Notes: generated from the sequence alone by a model not told the origin. A DNA stretch of 64,000 nt from Planctomycetota bacterium (GCA_963204915.1 CAUJHS010000045.1:1-64000), one strand, 5' to 3'. Shown: positions 1 to 9,147, counted from the stretch's first letter. Translations and numbers: made by a program.

Positions 1-24
1 TCGCGTGCCGCGGACGGCGCAAAC

Positions 25-945
25 TTAGCGGGCAGGTTCATCGTCAAAGAAGGGGAACAGCTTACGCAGTTCTTGCTCGGTAGGCTGTCGACCGTATTCG
101 CAGATCTCGAACGCTTCGGCGTACTTCACGGCCTTGCCGCGTTCAGGACCGTACCACTTGAGCAGCGCATCGCGGTAGCGGTCCGCTTCGCTGCTTTGGC
201 GCGACTCCCACCGCTCACGCAGCCAGGCTTTGCGCAACTCGGGCGCTTGCGAGGGAGGAACATCGCGCATGAATGCTTCGCTTCCGCTGGCGCCGCCTTC
301 ATACACCTGAGATTCGAGTTCATGCACCGCATCGACCTTTTGGTCGAACACATCGTCCAGGGCCACGGCGATATCGGCCCGGAAAGGATACGGTTTCTGG
401 AACCGATCGCTGGAGTAAAGGAACACGGGGTTCTTCGTCAATGGCGGCGTATCGGGGCAGAAGAAGGGCACGGTGACCATGAACGCGGCGTCCTGCACGA
501 GCACCCCTACGTAACGATGGTCGGGATGATAATCCCATGGGCGATGGGCGATCACCACATCGGCGTTCCACTCGCGTATCAAGCGCGTGATTTTGCGGCG
601 GTTCTCCAGGTTCGGTTCGAGTTCGCCGTCATGAATGTCGAGCACTTCGCACTCGGCGCCAAGCACTCGATCGGCCTTTTGCGCCTCGGCTTTACGGCGC
701 TGGGCCAGCGGACCGCCTGCCATTTGCCAATGACCAATGTCGCCATTCGTGACCGAGACGAGCTTGACGTGATGCCCTTGCTTGGCCCACAGAATCGCCG
801 TGCCGCCCGCTTTAAACTCGGCGTCGTCCGGGTGCGCGCCAAACACAATAATGCGCAATTTGCCGTCATCGGCATCAGCAGAAACCGCCGCAGTGCAAGA
901 CAACACGAAAGCAAGGGCGAGCAGGGAACGGGCAAGGCGGCGCAT
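25..945 (-). CDS. Exported PIG-L (LmbE-like) deacetylase
   Basis: 306 residues. The PIG-L family comprises zinc-dependent N-deacetylases acting on N-acetyl sugars. Seen: a signal peptide of about 22 residues ending near VSA, then the family motif GAHPDDAEF, a second metal motif HPDHR, and the HRPWDYHPDH context. The start at 945 is chosen because GGAGG lies six bases upstream; a longer reading frame back to 1029 adds a non-signal-like leader. A candidate promoter sits 50 bases upstream. A cytoplasmic homologue (28240-29061) shares the same metal motifs and the tyrosine-rich core. The signal peptide suggests this copy works on an extracytoplasmic substrate; the substrate is unknown. Family assignment is secure, the reaction is not. 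Confidence 0.88.
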   Translation of the reverse strand: MRRLARSLLALAFVLSCTAAVSADADDGKLRIIVFGAHPDDAEFKAGGTAILWAKQGHHVKLVSVTNGDIGHWQMAGGPLAQRRKAEAQKADRVLGAECEVLDIHDGELEPNLENRRKITRLIREWNADVVIAHRPWDYHPDHRYVGVLVQDAAFMVTVPFFCPDTPPLTKNPVFLYSSDRFQKPYPFRADIAVALDDVFDQKVDAVHELESQVYEGGASGSEAFMRDVPPSQAPELRKAWLRERWESRQSSEADRYRDALLKWYGPERGKAVKYAEAFEICEYGRQPTEQELRKLFPFFDDEPAR

Positions 946-988
946 GGCGAACCTCCGGCAGGGAAGCAGGCGACAGGGATGACGCCTC

Positions 989-1016
989 ATCATAGCCGGC
1001 CAAGCCGCGATCGCAA
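989..1016 (-). promoter_or_regulatory. Candidate promoter for the PIG-L gene
   Basis: On the minus strand, TTGCGA (1016-1011) and TATGAT (994-989) are separated by 16 bases. The predicted transcript would start near 982, giving a leader of about 37 bases with the GGAGG site in it. Inferred from consensus only. Confidence 0.4.
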
Positions 1017-1097
1017 CACGCGGACACACTGAATACCAGACCGAGCAGCGGGATCACACCCGCCGCCCGTGTCGACTCGTTCGCCGTGGTTGCTTTG

Positions 1098-1583
1098 TTA
1101 CTCTTGCTCTTGCGATTGCACCATCCAGAGGTGCTTTTCCAGTTCCGAGGTAATGCCAATCAGCAGATCTTGGCTGACGGGGTCCGCGTCATCCGTGGCC
1201 TGAATCGCTTGACGCAAACGCTGGATCGTGCTTTGCAGCCGGTCAGCGGTCAGCGTAACGGCCTTCTCGACCGAAATGCGGCCTTCCGGGAAGGAGTCCA
1301 GGCTGCTTTGTTCGCTGACGGTCTCCGCGCGGCCATCGGCGGCGACACCCAACGTAGCGATGCGCTCGGCCACGTCATCCGAGCCAGTCCGGGCCGCGTC
1401 GACGATCTCATCCAATTGTTTATGGAAGGGATGGAACATCCGACCGAGCAAATTCCAATGCGCCTGTTTGGCCTGCAACGACAAATCAATCAGGTTCACC
1501 AGGCAACCTTGCAGTTGCGACACCACTTCGTCGCGAGCCGACTCTTCAATGATCAAACGCTCCTGCTTTTGCTTGGTCGCCAT
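1098..1583 (-). CDS. dps: Dps-family ferritin-like DNA protection protein
   Basis: 161 residues, normal for Dps. Dps proteins form dodecamers that oxidise and store iron and protect DNA under starvation and peroxide stress. Seen: the helix with KQAHWN, the following FHPFHKQLDEIVD segment that supplies the intersubunit ferroxidase ligands, and the DDVAERIATLG stretch typical of the family. The start at 1583 is preceded by AAGGAG eight bases away; an earlier in-frame ATG at 1646 would add a poorly conserved leader. The gene is divergent from the lipoprotein at 1881, and the shared upstream region holds two perfect dyads, so regulation from that region is likely. Confidence 0.9.
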   Translation of the reverse strand: MATKQKQERLIIEESARDEVVSQLQGCLVNLIDLSLQAKQAHWNLLGRMFHPFHKQLDEIVDAARTGSDDVAERIATLGVAADGRAETVSEQSSLDSFPEGRISVEKAVTLTADRLQSTIQRLRQAIQATDDADPVSQDLLIGITSELEKHLWMVQSQEQE

Positions 1584-1667
1584 AATCGAATCTCCTTCAA
1601 AAGGACCTAAGAGAAGGGATTCTTCCCCTCCCATCAATACCATCATTTTCGAGTGTGCCCTTAACTA

Positions 1668-1694
1668 CTGCAATAACCGTTCCATATTTTGCAG
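1668..1694. promoter_or_regulatory. Inverted repeat CTGCAA-N15-TTGCAG
   Basis: A perfect six-base inverted repeat (1668-1673 and 1689-1694) in the divergent region between dps and the FG-GAP lipoprotein. It lies 85-111 bases upstream of the dps start. Candidate operator; no regulator is identified. Confidence 0.35.
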
Positions 1695-1734
1695 TTTGTC
1701 GCCGTTTACGGAAAGTCGCTCGCCCTTTCTCTCG

Positions 1735-1769
1735 GTATTACGTCTGTCTTCTCGAAAGGTTCGTAATAC
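1735..1769. promoter_or_regulatory. Inverted repeat GTATTACG-N19-CGTAATAC
   Basis: A perfect eight-base inverted repeat (1735-1742 and 1762-1769), about 110 bases upstream of the lipoprotein start at 1881. The right arm runs into TACAAT (1767-1772), a possible -10 element without a good -35. It could be an operator or a hairpin with a 19-base loop; there is no T-run to support a terminator. Confidence 0.4.
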
Positions 1770-1880
1770 AATAATCCGCGATACCGCGCTGCGCGCCACA
1801 GGGTCAACTGCTCGAAGGACACGCGCAGCGAAGGCGTAAGCCGGCTCGGCAGTCTGTCGAAATTGCGGAAAGATGTCGCG

Positions 1881-3620
1881 ATGAACGCTTCGCTGGTTGC
1901 GATTCGCCGAATAGTAATTAGTGGCGTACTACTGTTGATCGCGTCGTGCAGTCGATCGTCGGTCGAGATCGACGGAACGGCGCCGCCCCAAGCGGCTGAG
2001 TCTTCGTCACGTTCTCACCCTGAGCCGCAGGCGACGCCCCCCGCGCAACACGTCGTGCGATGGAACGACGTGACTCGCCAATCGGGAATCGACTTCACCT
2101 ACCGCAATGGCCGCGAAGCCCGGCACTACAGCATCTTGGAAACGCTGGGCGGCGGCGTAGCGCTCGTCGATTTTGACGGCGATCATCGCCTGGACGTGTA
2201 CTTTCCCGGCGGCGGACGTTATCAAGACCGCGCCATTCTCGGCCGACCGGGCGCGCTTTTCCGGAATGTCGACGGCGCGCGGTTCGAAAACGTGACCTTG
2301 CCGGCCGAGGCTGCTGCGTCGGCGCATTACTCGCACGGCTGCCAGGCGGCCGACTACAACGACGACGGCTTTCGCGATCTGCTCATCACCGGGTTCGACG
2401 GATTGCAGCTCCTCGTAAACCAGGGCGACGGCACGTTTGTCGACTCGCCAGTTCGGTTGAACGACCGCCTGTGGAGCACCGGCGCCGCCTGGGGCGACTT
2501 GAACGGCGATGGCTGGCTCGACTTGTATGTCGCCCATTACGTGAATTGGTCGTTCGACAACGATCCGCGATGTCCCGGTCCCACGCCCGACCAACAAGAT
2601 TACTGCCCGCCGAAAATGTTCGAGCCGCTTCCCGACGCGGTGTTCTGGAACGACGGCCAAGGCGGCTTACTCGCCTCCGACCGCCGCGAGCCGTGGCTGC
2701 GCGCCGACGGAAAAGGGCTCGGCGTTCTCATGGCCGATGCGAACCTCGACGGCCGCACCGACATCTACGTGACCAACGACACAACCGACAACTTCCTGTA
2801 TCTCAACCGCGGCGACGGCGTGTTTGAAGAAGTGGGCGTGTTGCACGGCGTCTCGGGCGATGAGACAGGTTCGCCCGATGGCAGCATGGGTGTCGATCTG
2901 GGCGACTTCAATCGAGATGGCATGCCCGATCTCTGGGTCACGAACTTCGAAGCCGAGCCGTTCGCGCTGTACCGCAACGAGGGGCAGGGGCTGTTTCTCC
3001 ACGTGAGCGAACTCACCGGCGTTAACACGCTGGGCGGCTTATTCGTGGGTTTCGGGACGGCGTTTCTCGATGTCGATGGCGACGGCTGGGAAGACCTGGC
3101 CGCGGTCAACGGTCACATCATGGACTTTCCCTGGGCCGCGTCGGTGCGGCAATTGCCGCTGTTACTGCACAACCAGCGGGGACAAAGCTTCGCGCGGCTG
3201 GCCTTCCCGCCGGACACGTACTTTTCGACTCCGCACGCGGGCCGCGGCCTGGCCGTGGGAGATGTGAACGACGACGGCGCGCTCGACCTGGCGATTTCGA
3301 ACAATGAAGAACCCGCCGCGCTCCTGTACAACGCCACGCAGCAGAAAAACCCATGGCTGCGCGTACGGCTGATCGGGCGCCAAAGCAACCGCGACGCCGT
3401 GGGCGCCCGCCTCGTGTTGCACACCTCCGAAGGCGATCAAACGCGATTGATCAAAGGCGGCGGCAGTTATCTGTCGCAAAGCGACTTACGACTCTTCTTT
3501 GGCGTTCCGGCCAATGCTAAGGTCAACGGGTTGACCGTCGATTGGCCTTCCGGCCAAACGCAACAGGTCAAGCAGGTCACCGTGCCCGGCGATCTGACCC
3601 TGATTGAGCCGCGCCAGTAA
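1881..3620 (+). CDS. FG-GAP/VCBS repeat lipoprotein with ASPIC/UnbV domain (CRTAC1-like)
   Basis: 579 residues. Seen: a lipobox IASC with Cys23, so the mature protein should be lipid-anchored. Then come at least seven calcium-binding beta-propeller blades with motifs of the DxDGDGxxD type, for example DFDGDHRLD, DLNGDGWLD and DVDGDGWED. The last 85 residues form an ASPIC/UnbV domain ending near VDWPSGQTQQV. The family is abundant and exported in planctomycetes, but its function is not established; extracellular binding or adhesion is usual for such propellers. The ATG at 1881 follows GGAAAG and places the signal peptide correctly; a TTG at 1863 is an alternative. Monocistronic by layout. Confidence 0.88.
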   Translation: MNASLVAIRRIVISGVLLLIASCSRSSVEIDGTAPPQAAESSSRSHPEPQATPPAQHVVRWNDVTRQSGIDFTYRNGREARHYSILETLGGGVALVDFDGDHRLDVYFPGGGRYQDRAILGRPGALFRNVDGARFENVTLPAEAAASAHYSHGCQAADYNDDGFRDLLITGFDGLQLLVNQGDGTFVDSPVRLNDRLWSTGAAWGDLNGDGWLDLYVAHYVNWSFDNDPRCPGPTPDQQDYCPPKMFEPLPDAVFWNDGQGGLLASDRREPWLRADGKGLGVLMADANLDGRTDIYVTNDTTDNFLYLNRGDGVFEEVGVLHGVSGDETGSPDGSMGVDLGDFNRDGMPDLWVTNFEAEPFALYRNEGQGLFLHVSELTGVNTLGGLFVGFGTAFLDVDGDGWEDLAAVNGHIMDFPWAASVRQLPLLLHNQRGQSFARLAFPPDTYFSTPHAGRGLAVGDVNDDGALDLAISNNEEPAALLYNATQQKNPWLRVRLIGRQSNRDAVGARLVLHTSEGDQTRLIKGGGSYLSQSDLRLFFGVPANAKVNGLTVDWPSGQTQQVKQVTVPGDLTLIEPRQ

Positions 3621-3635
3621 TTGCGCCCGCGGCCG

Positions 3636-4823
3636 TTACGGTTTTCCTTCGGCATCGGGTTGGTTACTCCAAGCGTTGCGGGCGGCGTCGTAGATGTCTT
3701 TCAGCGGAGCGTTCTTCTCCGTCGCCAGACGGCGGCAGGATTCGAACTCGGGCGAGAAGCTCACGCCGCCGTCGCCCAAGAAGGCGAGCTTCCCCTCGAC
3801 GGCGCCAAAGGGTGTTTGCACGGTGTGTTGCCGGCGCTCCAGCTTGTGCCGACTCACCGGCCAGCGCCGCACGCCCAGCGTGCCTGTCTCGCGGAAGAGG
3901 ATTTTCTCCAGCTTTTTGATGAACTCGGGCGGCGCGAGCACGCTAATCTTGACCGCGGGCCGGTTCTTCTTCATTTGAATGGCCGTGGTGTACACATCCA
4001 GGGCGCCGGCCTCAGCCAGCAGCGTGGTGGTATGCGCGATCACTTCACCGCTGATATCGTCCAGGTTCGTTTCCAGCATCCAGGCCTGGTCGCCCACCGA
4101 GCGTTCATCCGCCTCGCCCACAAGCAGCCGCAGCATGTTGGCTTGCTCCTCCAAGTCGCGGTCGCCAGCGCCGTAACCGATAGCGGTAATCGTCATCGCG
4201 GGAAGCGGTCCGAACTCATCCACCACGGTGGCGACAATGGCCGCGCCGGTGGGCGTGGTCAATTCGGCGACGACGTCGCTGTGCGCCAACGGAATGCCGC
4301 GCAGAATTTCGGCCGTCGCCGGAGCGGGAATGCTCACGCGACCATGCGCAATGGTCACTGCGCCGCGGCCGGTGGGAATGGGCGAACACACGATCCGATC
4401 GACTCCGAGCAAGTCCAGCCCAATGGCGGCGCCCACAATGTCGGCAATCGAATCGACCGCGCCAACTTCGTGAAAGTGAACCTTGCGGATCGTCGTGCCG
4501 TGCACCTTGGCTTCCGCTTCGCCCAGCCGGGTAAAGATGCGCTTGGCCAGATCTTTTTGCGCCGCGGTCAACGTTCCGCGGTCGATCATGTCCGCAATGT
4601 GGTGCAAATGGCGGTGCGCGTGCTCCGGTTCATGCTCGACCGTTAAATTCGCAGCGCGGAAGCCCTTCTTCTTCACCTCGGTTACTTGCAGCCGACAACT
4701 AGGCAAACCGAGCGAATCAAGGCCCGCTTGAATGGCCGCCAAATCGACGCCCGCATCAACCAGCGCGCCAAGGAGCATGTCTCCGGAGATTCCGCTGAGA
4801 CAATCCAGATATGCAATTTTCAT
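3636..4823 (-). CDS. larC: Nickel-pincer cofactor biosynthesis protein LarC
   Basis: 395 residues, the normal length for a full LarC. LarC is a CTP-dependent nickel insertase that completes the nickel-pincer nucleotide used by lactate racemase and related LarA-type racemases. Seen: the N-terminal signature YLDCLSGISGDM, the histidine-rich segment EHEPEHAHRHLHH expected to handle nickel, and the conserved VHFHEVGAVDSIADIVG block. It reads as one uninterrupted frame, whereas some LarC genes need a programmed frameshift. No larA, larB or larE lies in the window, so the partner enzymes must be elsewhere. The start at 4823 is set by the conserved N-terminus; the upstream purine stretch is a weak ribosome site. 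Convergent with the lipoprotein gene. Confidence 0.9.
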   Translation of the reverse strand: MKIAYLDCLSGISGDMLLGALVDAGVDLAAIQAGLDSLGLPSCRLQVTEVKKKGFRAANLTVEHEPEHAHRHLHHIADMIDRGTLTAAQKDLAKRIFTRLGEAEAKVHGTTIRKVHFHEVGAVDSIADIVGAAIGLDLLGVDRIVCSPIPTGRGAVTIAHGRVSIPAPATAEILRGIPLAHSDVVAELTTPTGAAIVATVVDEFGPLPAMTITAIGYGAGDRDLEEQANMLRLLVGEADERSVGDQAWMLETNLDDISGEVIAHTTTLLAEAGALDVYTTAIQMKKNRPAVKISVLAPPEFIKKLEKILFRETGTLGVRRWPVSRHKLERRQHTVQTPFGAVEGKLAFLGDGGVSFSPEFESCRRLATEKNAPLKDIYDAARNAWSNQPDAEGKP

Positions 4824-5002
4824 CGCCGCCCGTTCCCGCCAGAAAAAATCGACCCGCGTGCAGAAGGGAATCCTCACGGCGTCGAGTCTAGCGAAGGGGC
4901 CGCCCCGGCGAAAGTAAGCAAGTCTCGCAAAGCACTTGCTGCGCGGCGGCGCCATCGGCTGCGGAGCCTGCGCGGCGTTTCGCCGCGTGGGAACCTATGC
5001 CG

Positions 5003-5248
5003 CTATGCCGTCGGTCGGCGGTAATAGCGGTACGCGAGCATCACCTCGTAAAGATCTGTCGAAAGGGTAATCTCGTCGTCCTGGAAGTCGTACAACCAGG
5101 TTCGGTCGCTGCGCACCGCATCGGCCAAGAGCGGAGCAATGTCGCTCAACCGCACCTTCACGGTTTCGCGTTCCATCGACGCCTTCTTTGGCGACGTGCA
5201 AACTTCTTGTTCTTGTGCAAACACAACGCGCAAATGGGGTTGAGCCAT
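5003..5248 (-). CDS. Small uncharacterised protein
   Basis: 81 residues from the ATG at 5248, or 57 residues from the ATG at 5176, which has the better ribosome site (AAGAAGG five bases upstream). The C-terminal half, VRLSDIAPLLADAV to the YRYYRRP end, is well-formed and acidic then basic, with WLYDFQDDEITLS in the middle. I do not recognise a named family and can assign no function. Codon use resembles the neighbouring genes, which is why it is kept. No operon partner: larC lies 179 bases further along the same strand, and Tex is divergent. Confidence 0.55.
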   Translation of the reverse strand: MAQPHLRVVFAQEQEVCTSPKKASMERETVKVRLSDIAPLLADAVRSDRTWLYDFQDDEITLSTDLYEVMLAYRYYRRPTA

Positions 5249-5655
5249 GCCATCCGTCCCTGGGGGGCTGGGAAAATCCAACAACGCGGTCACGATCTGT
5301 TCTATCGGCGGCGCCGGCTGCAAAAGTTTGATGAAAGATTGCTAAATACGAAAAATATTCTCTGAAGGGGATATCGACTGAGAAATTGGGAAACACAGGA
5401 AAACTGCAGGGCGTATCGGAAACGTCCTGAGGTTCTCCAACGGTGAAGACCATGCGCTTGGAATGTGTTTCGTTAGGGTTCATTCTTCACGCGCAAGCCC
5501 CACTCCCTTGACAATGTGGGCCTCACCCCCTATCTTGCGATTCGGGATTTTTTAGGCCCGTTCTCTTTTTGCGCCAACAACTTGTCGCGGCCGGTGTGCG
5601 AGGGCGGAGCCGGCTGTGGGATATTGGACGCCCTCGCTATTCCCGCAGGGAAGTT
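5249..5655. other. Intergenic region upstream of the Tex gene
   Basis: About 400 bases between divergent genes. It contains the candidate Tex promoter at 5508-5536. The rest is AT-richer than its surroundings and shows no convincing gene or repeat. Confidence 0.6.
5508..5536 (+). promoter_or_regulatory. Candidate sigma-70-type promoter of tex
   Basis: TTGACA (5508-5513), a 17-base spacer and TATCTT (5531-5536). The predicted start near 5543 gives a leader of about 113 bases. One of several promoters in the window with the same 17-base spacing. Confidence 0.6.
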
Positions 5656-8600
5656 ATGATGCATTTCGACTTGGGGCAACTGGCCCAAGAGGTCAAGTTG
5701 CCGGTGGAGCAAGTCCAGTCGGTGGTGGAATTGCTCGACGCTGGGAACACCGTCCCCTTCATTGCCCGCTTTCGCAGAGATCAGACCGGCGGGCTCGATA
5801 TCGCCCAAGTGCGCGGCATCCAAACGGCGTTGCTGGAACGCCGGATGGTTTCCGATCGCAAAGAGGCGGTCCTTCGCGCGATTGAGTCGCAAGGCAAACT
5901 CTCGGAAGAGTTGAAGGAGAAAATCCTTCAAACCCATTCCCTGCGCCGTCTGGAAGACTTGTTTGTTCCCTTCAAGCCCAAGAAGCAGACGCTCGGCAGC
6001 TTGGCCAAAGATCGGGGCCTGGAGCCGCTGGCGCGCGAGATTTTGCACGCCAACCCCGCCGCCGCGAACCTGGACGCCCGCGCCGCAGACTTTGTGAACC
6101 CCGACCGCGAACTGGCGAACACCGCCGAAGTGCTGCTCGGGGTCGGGCATTTCCTGGCCGAACATTTCAGCGAACACGCGGAAGCGCGCAGTCAGCTTCG
6201 TAAAATCTTCTGGCGCACCGCCAGGATGATTTGCAAGCAGGGCGAAGCGGTCGATGAACTGAAGGATCTTGACCGGCAAGCACAAGCCGAGCACGAGGCC
6301 CTGCGTCGCTCCATCGAGGAACAACGGCATGCGGAAGCTCAGCAACCCGCGACGGAAGCCGCACCCGCAGAAACTCCCGCATCGCACGCGGAACCTCCGG
6401 CTGCCGATGTAACCGCCGAAGGGGCCAGTTCTGCCGCGGCAACCGCCGAACCAGATCAGACCTCGGCCGAAGCGGCGCCTCAGGACGTCTCCGTCGACGC
6501 GGAACACGCCGAACACGAAGACGAATCGCACGACGAGGCGGCCGCCCACGAAGAAGCCTCGACCGAAGAAGCCGCCGACGAGTCAGCCGAGCATCCCGCG
6601 CCGGAAGCATCCGCAACCGGCGCGCCTGGCGGCAAGAAGCCCAAAGCGGCGCCCGCGGCTTCGGTCTCGCGCAAAAAAGTCAAAGACCAGGTGAAGCGGC
6701 GCAAGCGGCAGAAGGCGGTGCAAACCTTCCGCGACTTCTTCGAGATGCGCGAGCCGATTAAAAACTTGAGCGAGCCGCGCATCCTGTCGATTAATCGCGG
6801 CGAACGAGTTCGCGTGCTGGAAGTCACCATCGAGCCGGACGTGCACGCCATGCAGAAGCAGGCGGAAGAAGTGCTCGTGCCGGCGGATCATCCGCACGGC
6901 GATTTCCTCCGCGCTTGTGCGCGCGACGCCGTGGTGCGGCTCATCATTCCCGCGCTCATTGTGGAAGCGCGCCGCGAATTGAACGATCGCGCCGAAACGT
7001 ATGCCATCGACATTTACGCGGAAAATCTCCGCAATTTGCTGCTTCAGCAACCCATTCGCGGCCGCCGCATTCTGGCCATCGAACCGGGCTACCGCAAAGG
7101 CTGCAAGATGGCGGCGGTCGATGAAGTCGGCCGTGTGCTGGGCGTAGGCATGTTACAAGTCGTCGGGCGTGAAGACTGGCGCAAGAAAGGCCGCGAACGG
7201 CTCGTCGAGGTCATTCAGAAATACAACGTCAAAATCGTCGCGATTGGCGATGGCCCCGGCTCGCGCGATGTCGAACGCATGGTTACCGATGTGCTGGAGC
7301 ACGACTTGAAAGACTCCGGCGTCGAGTACACCGTGGTGCCCGAAGCCGGCGCCGCCGCATACGGCGCCAGTCCGTTGGCGCGGGAGGAGTTGTCGAAGTA
7401 CGACCCCTCGCACCGCATCGCCATCAGCATTGCCCGGCGATTGCTGGACCCCTTGGCCGAATTGGTCAAGGTCAGCCCGGCGAACATCGAAGTGGGCCCC
7501 GCCCATTACGACATCAAGACGAAGCTTTTACGCGACACGCTGGATAACGTCGTTGAGTCGGTCGTCAGCTATGTCGGGGTCGACGTGAACCGCGCCAACC
7601 CCGCGCTGCTCCGCTACGTGTCGGGCATGAATCAGTTGACGGCTCGCCGCGTGTACGAGTATCGCGAGCACTACGGCCCGCTGCGGAACCGCGAGCAACT
7701 CAAAGATATTCCTGGCATCGACGAGAAAACCTATCGCTTGGCCTCGGGCTTTACAAAGGTCACCGGCGGCGAGAACCCGCTGGACGCCACGTGGATTCAT
7801 CCTGAAAGTTACGAAGTCGCCCGCAAGGTGCTCGATGCGCTGGGACTGGCGCTGGAGACGGTCGCGCCGCTTCCGCCCAAGCCCAAAGCCTTCGCGGAAG
7901 AAGTGCTGGCGGAATCGCCCGCCGAATCAACGGCAGCGCCCAGCGAACCACCAGCAACGTCGATGGCCGCCGAGTCGACGCCTTCCTCCGTGAGTGAACC
8001 CGCGGCGGAAGGCAGCGAAGCAACGTCAGGCAACGAAGCGCTTCCCTTGACGCCCACATTGGCCGAGGTTGTTTCCCCGGCGGAAGCTCCCGCCGCGCCG
8101 TCCGAAGCGGCGGTCAGCGCCGAGACGCCTCCTTCCGTAGAAACACCCGCCCAAGAAGCACCGGCAGTGTCGGAAACCCCCGTGGTGTCGGAAGCACCGG
8201 CGGAGGCCGAACCTCCGGCGATGTTCGTGGGAGACGCCGTTTCCGTAGCGGCCTCGGGCGAAACACCGCATGCAGCCGGATCGGAGGAAACTCCTTCGGA
8301 ACCTCCCCCCCCATCCACGCCGACGCCGCCAGAACCCGCAGCACGGCTGCCATTCCCGGAGCCACCGGCCGCCACTGGTCACGCGCCGATTCCGCTGCCT
8401 GCCGAAATTCCTTTTAATGAGGAAGTGCAGCGCCGCAGCGCCGATTGGGACTTGGACCAGAAGGCGCAAGAGTTGGGCGTCGGCAAATTGACCCTGCAGC
8501 ACATACTGGCTGAGTTGACGCGCCCCGGTCGCGACCCGCGCGAGAACTTCCCGGCGCCGGTGTTGCGGTCGCATCGCATGTCGCTGGACGACGTCCAGCC

Positions 8601-9120
8601 CGGCATGGCCATGAAGGGCATTGTGGTCAGCGTGGTCGACTTTGGCGCCTTCGTGGACATCGGCCTGCCCGAAAGCGGGCTGGTGCATATCAGCCGCCTG
8701 GCGAATCGCTACGTCCGCGACGCGCACGACGAAGTCGCCGTGGGCGACGCGATTCCCGTGTGGGTGGTCGAGGTCGACAAAAACCGCGGCCGCGTCTCAC
8801 TGACCGCCATTGAACCCGGCTCGGAGCGTCCGCGAGAAGACCGCCGCGAACGTCCCAAGAAGGAGCAGCCGCAACAACAGCCGCGTCAAACCGGCCAGCA
8901 AGACCAGCGCGACCGCCGACCCCGGCAACAACGGCGTGATCAAGGCAAGAGGGGGGCGCAGCGTCCTCGTCAGCCCGCCGTGTACGTCGTGCAATCGAAG
9001 AAGCCGGCCAAGCCGATCAGCAAGAAGATGATCGAAGGCAAAGAGCCGTTGCGTTCCTTCTCCGACCTTCAGCAGTTCTTGCAAAAGAAGCAAGAAGGCG
9101 ACGAGGAAGAAGCGAAGTAG
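5656..9120 (+). CDS. tex: Tex-family S1 RNA-binding protein with two low-complexity insertions
   Basis: 1154 residues; ordinary Tex proteins are about 720-780. Tex is a cytoplasmic nucleic-acid-binding protein related to eukaryotic Spt6 and linked to transcription. Order: N-terminal Tex helical domain (1-210); an Ala/Glu/Pro/His-rich insertion (about 225-335) ending in a basic segment; a YqgF-like RNase H fold (from LAIEPGYRKGCKMA near 470) with GDGPGSRDVE and SIARRLLDPLAELVKV; helix-hairpin-helix repeats (RYVSGMN onwards); a second Ala/Pro/Ser/Glu-rich insertion (about 740-915); an S1 domain (about 978-1055); and a Gln/Arg/Lys-rich tail. The usual GQYQHDV motif reads GPAHYDI here. Start chosen at the ATG pair after AGGGA. 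Confidence 0.92.
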   Translation: MMHFDLGQLAQEVKLPVEQVQSVVELLDAGNTVPFIARFRRDQTGGLDIAQVRGIQTALLERRMVSDRKEAVLRAIESQGKLSEELKEKILQTHSLRRLEDLFVPFKPKKQTLGSLAKDRGLEPLAREILHANPAAANLDARAADFVNPDRELANTAEVLLGVGHFLAEHFSEHAEARSQLRKIFWRTARMICKQGEAVDELKDLDRQAQAEHEALRRSIEEQRHAEAQQPATEAAPAETPASHAEPPAADVTAEGASSAAATAEPDQTSAEAAPQDVSVDAEHAEHEDESHDEAAAHEEASTEEAADESAEHPAPEASATGAPGGKKPKAAPAASVSRKKVKDQVKRRKRQKAVQTFRDFFEMREPIKNLSEPRILSINRGERVRVLEVTIEPDVHAMQKQAEEVLVPADHPHGDFLRACARDAVVRLIIPALIVEARRELNDRAETYAIDIYAENLRNLLLQQPIRGRRILAIEPGYRKGCKMAAVDEVGRVLGVGMLQVVGREDWRKKGRERLVEVIQKYNVKIVAIGDGPGSRDVERMVTDVLEHDLKDSGVEYTVVPEAGAAAYGASPLAREELSKYDPSHRIAISIARRLLDPLAELVKVSPANIEVGPAHYDIKTKLLRDTLDNVVESVVSYVGVDVNRANPALLRYVSGMNQLTARRVYEYREHYGPLRNREQLKDIPGIDEKTYRLASGFTKVTGGENPLDATWIHPESYEVARKVLDALGLALETVAPLPPKPKAFAEEVLAESPAESTAAPSEPPATSMAAESTPSSVSEPAAEGSEATSGNEALPLTPTLAEVVSPAEAPAAPSEAAVSAETPPSVETPAQEAPAVSETPVVSEAPAEAEPPAMFVGDAVSVAASGETPHAAGSEETPSEPPPPSTPTPPEPAARLPFPEPPAATGHAPIPLPAEIPFNEEVQRRSADWDLDQKAQELGVGKLTLQHILAELTRPGRDPRENFPAPVLRSHRMSLDDVQPGMAMKGIVVSVVDFGAFVDIGLPESGLVHISRLANRYVRDAHDEVAVGDAIPVWVVEVDKNRGRVSLTAIEPGSERPREDRRERPKKEQPQQQPRQTGQQDQRDRRPRQQRRDQGKRGAQRPRQPAVYVVQSKKPAKPISKKMIEGKEPLRSFSDLQQFLQKKQEGDEEEAK

Positions 9121-9147
9121 TATTCTCCTGCTCTGGCTAACCGGTCC

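Noticed and set aside
73-1032. Long open frame on the plus strand over the PIG-L gene
   Set aside because: Translation has no protein-like order and lies exactly over a well-supported minus-strand gene; high GC makes such shadow frames common.
3621-4646. 341-residue plus-strand frame over larC
   Set aside because: Antisense shadow of larC; no motif or ribosome site.
6326-6660. Separate gene inside the Tex insertion
   Set aside because: The frame is continuous with Tex on both sides and has no own start or ribosome site.
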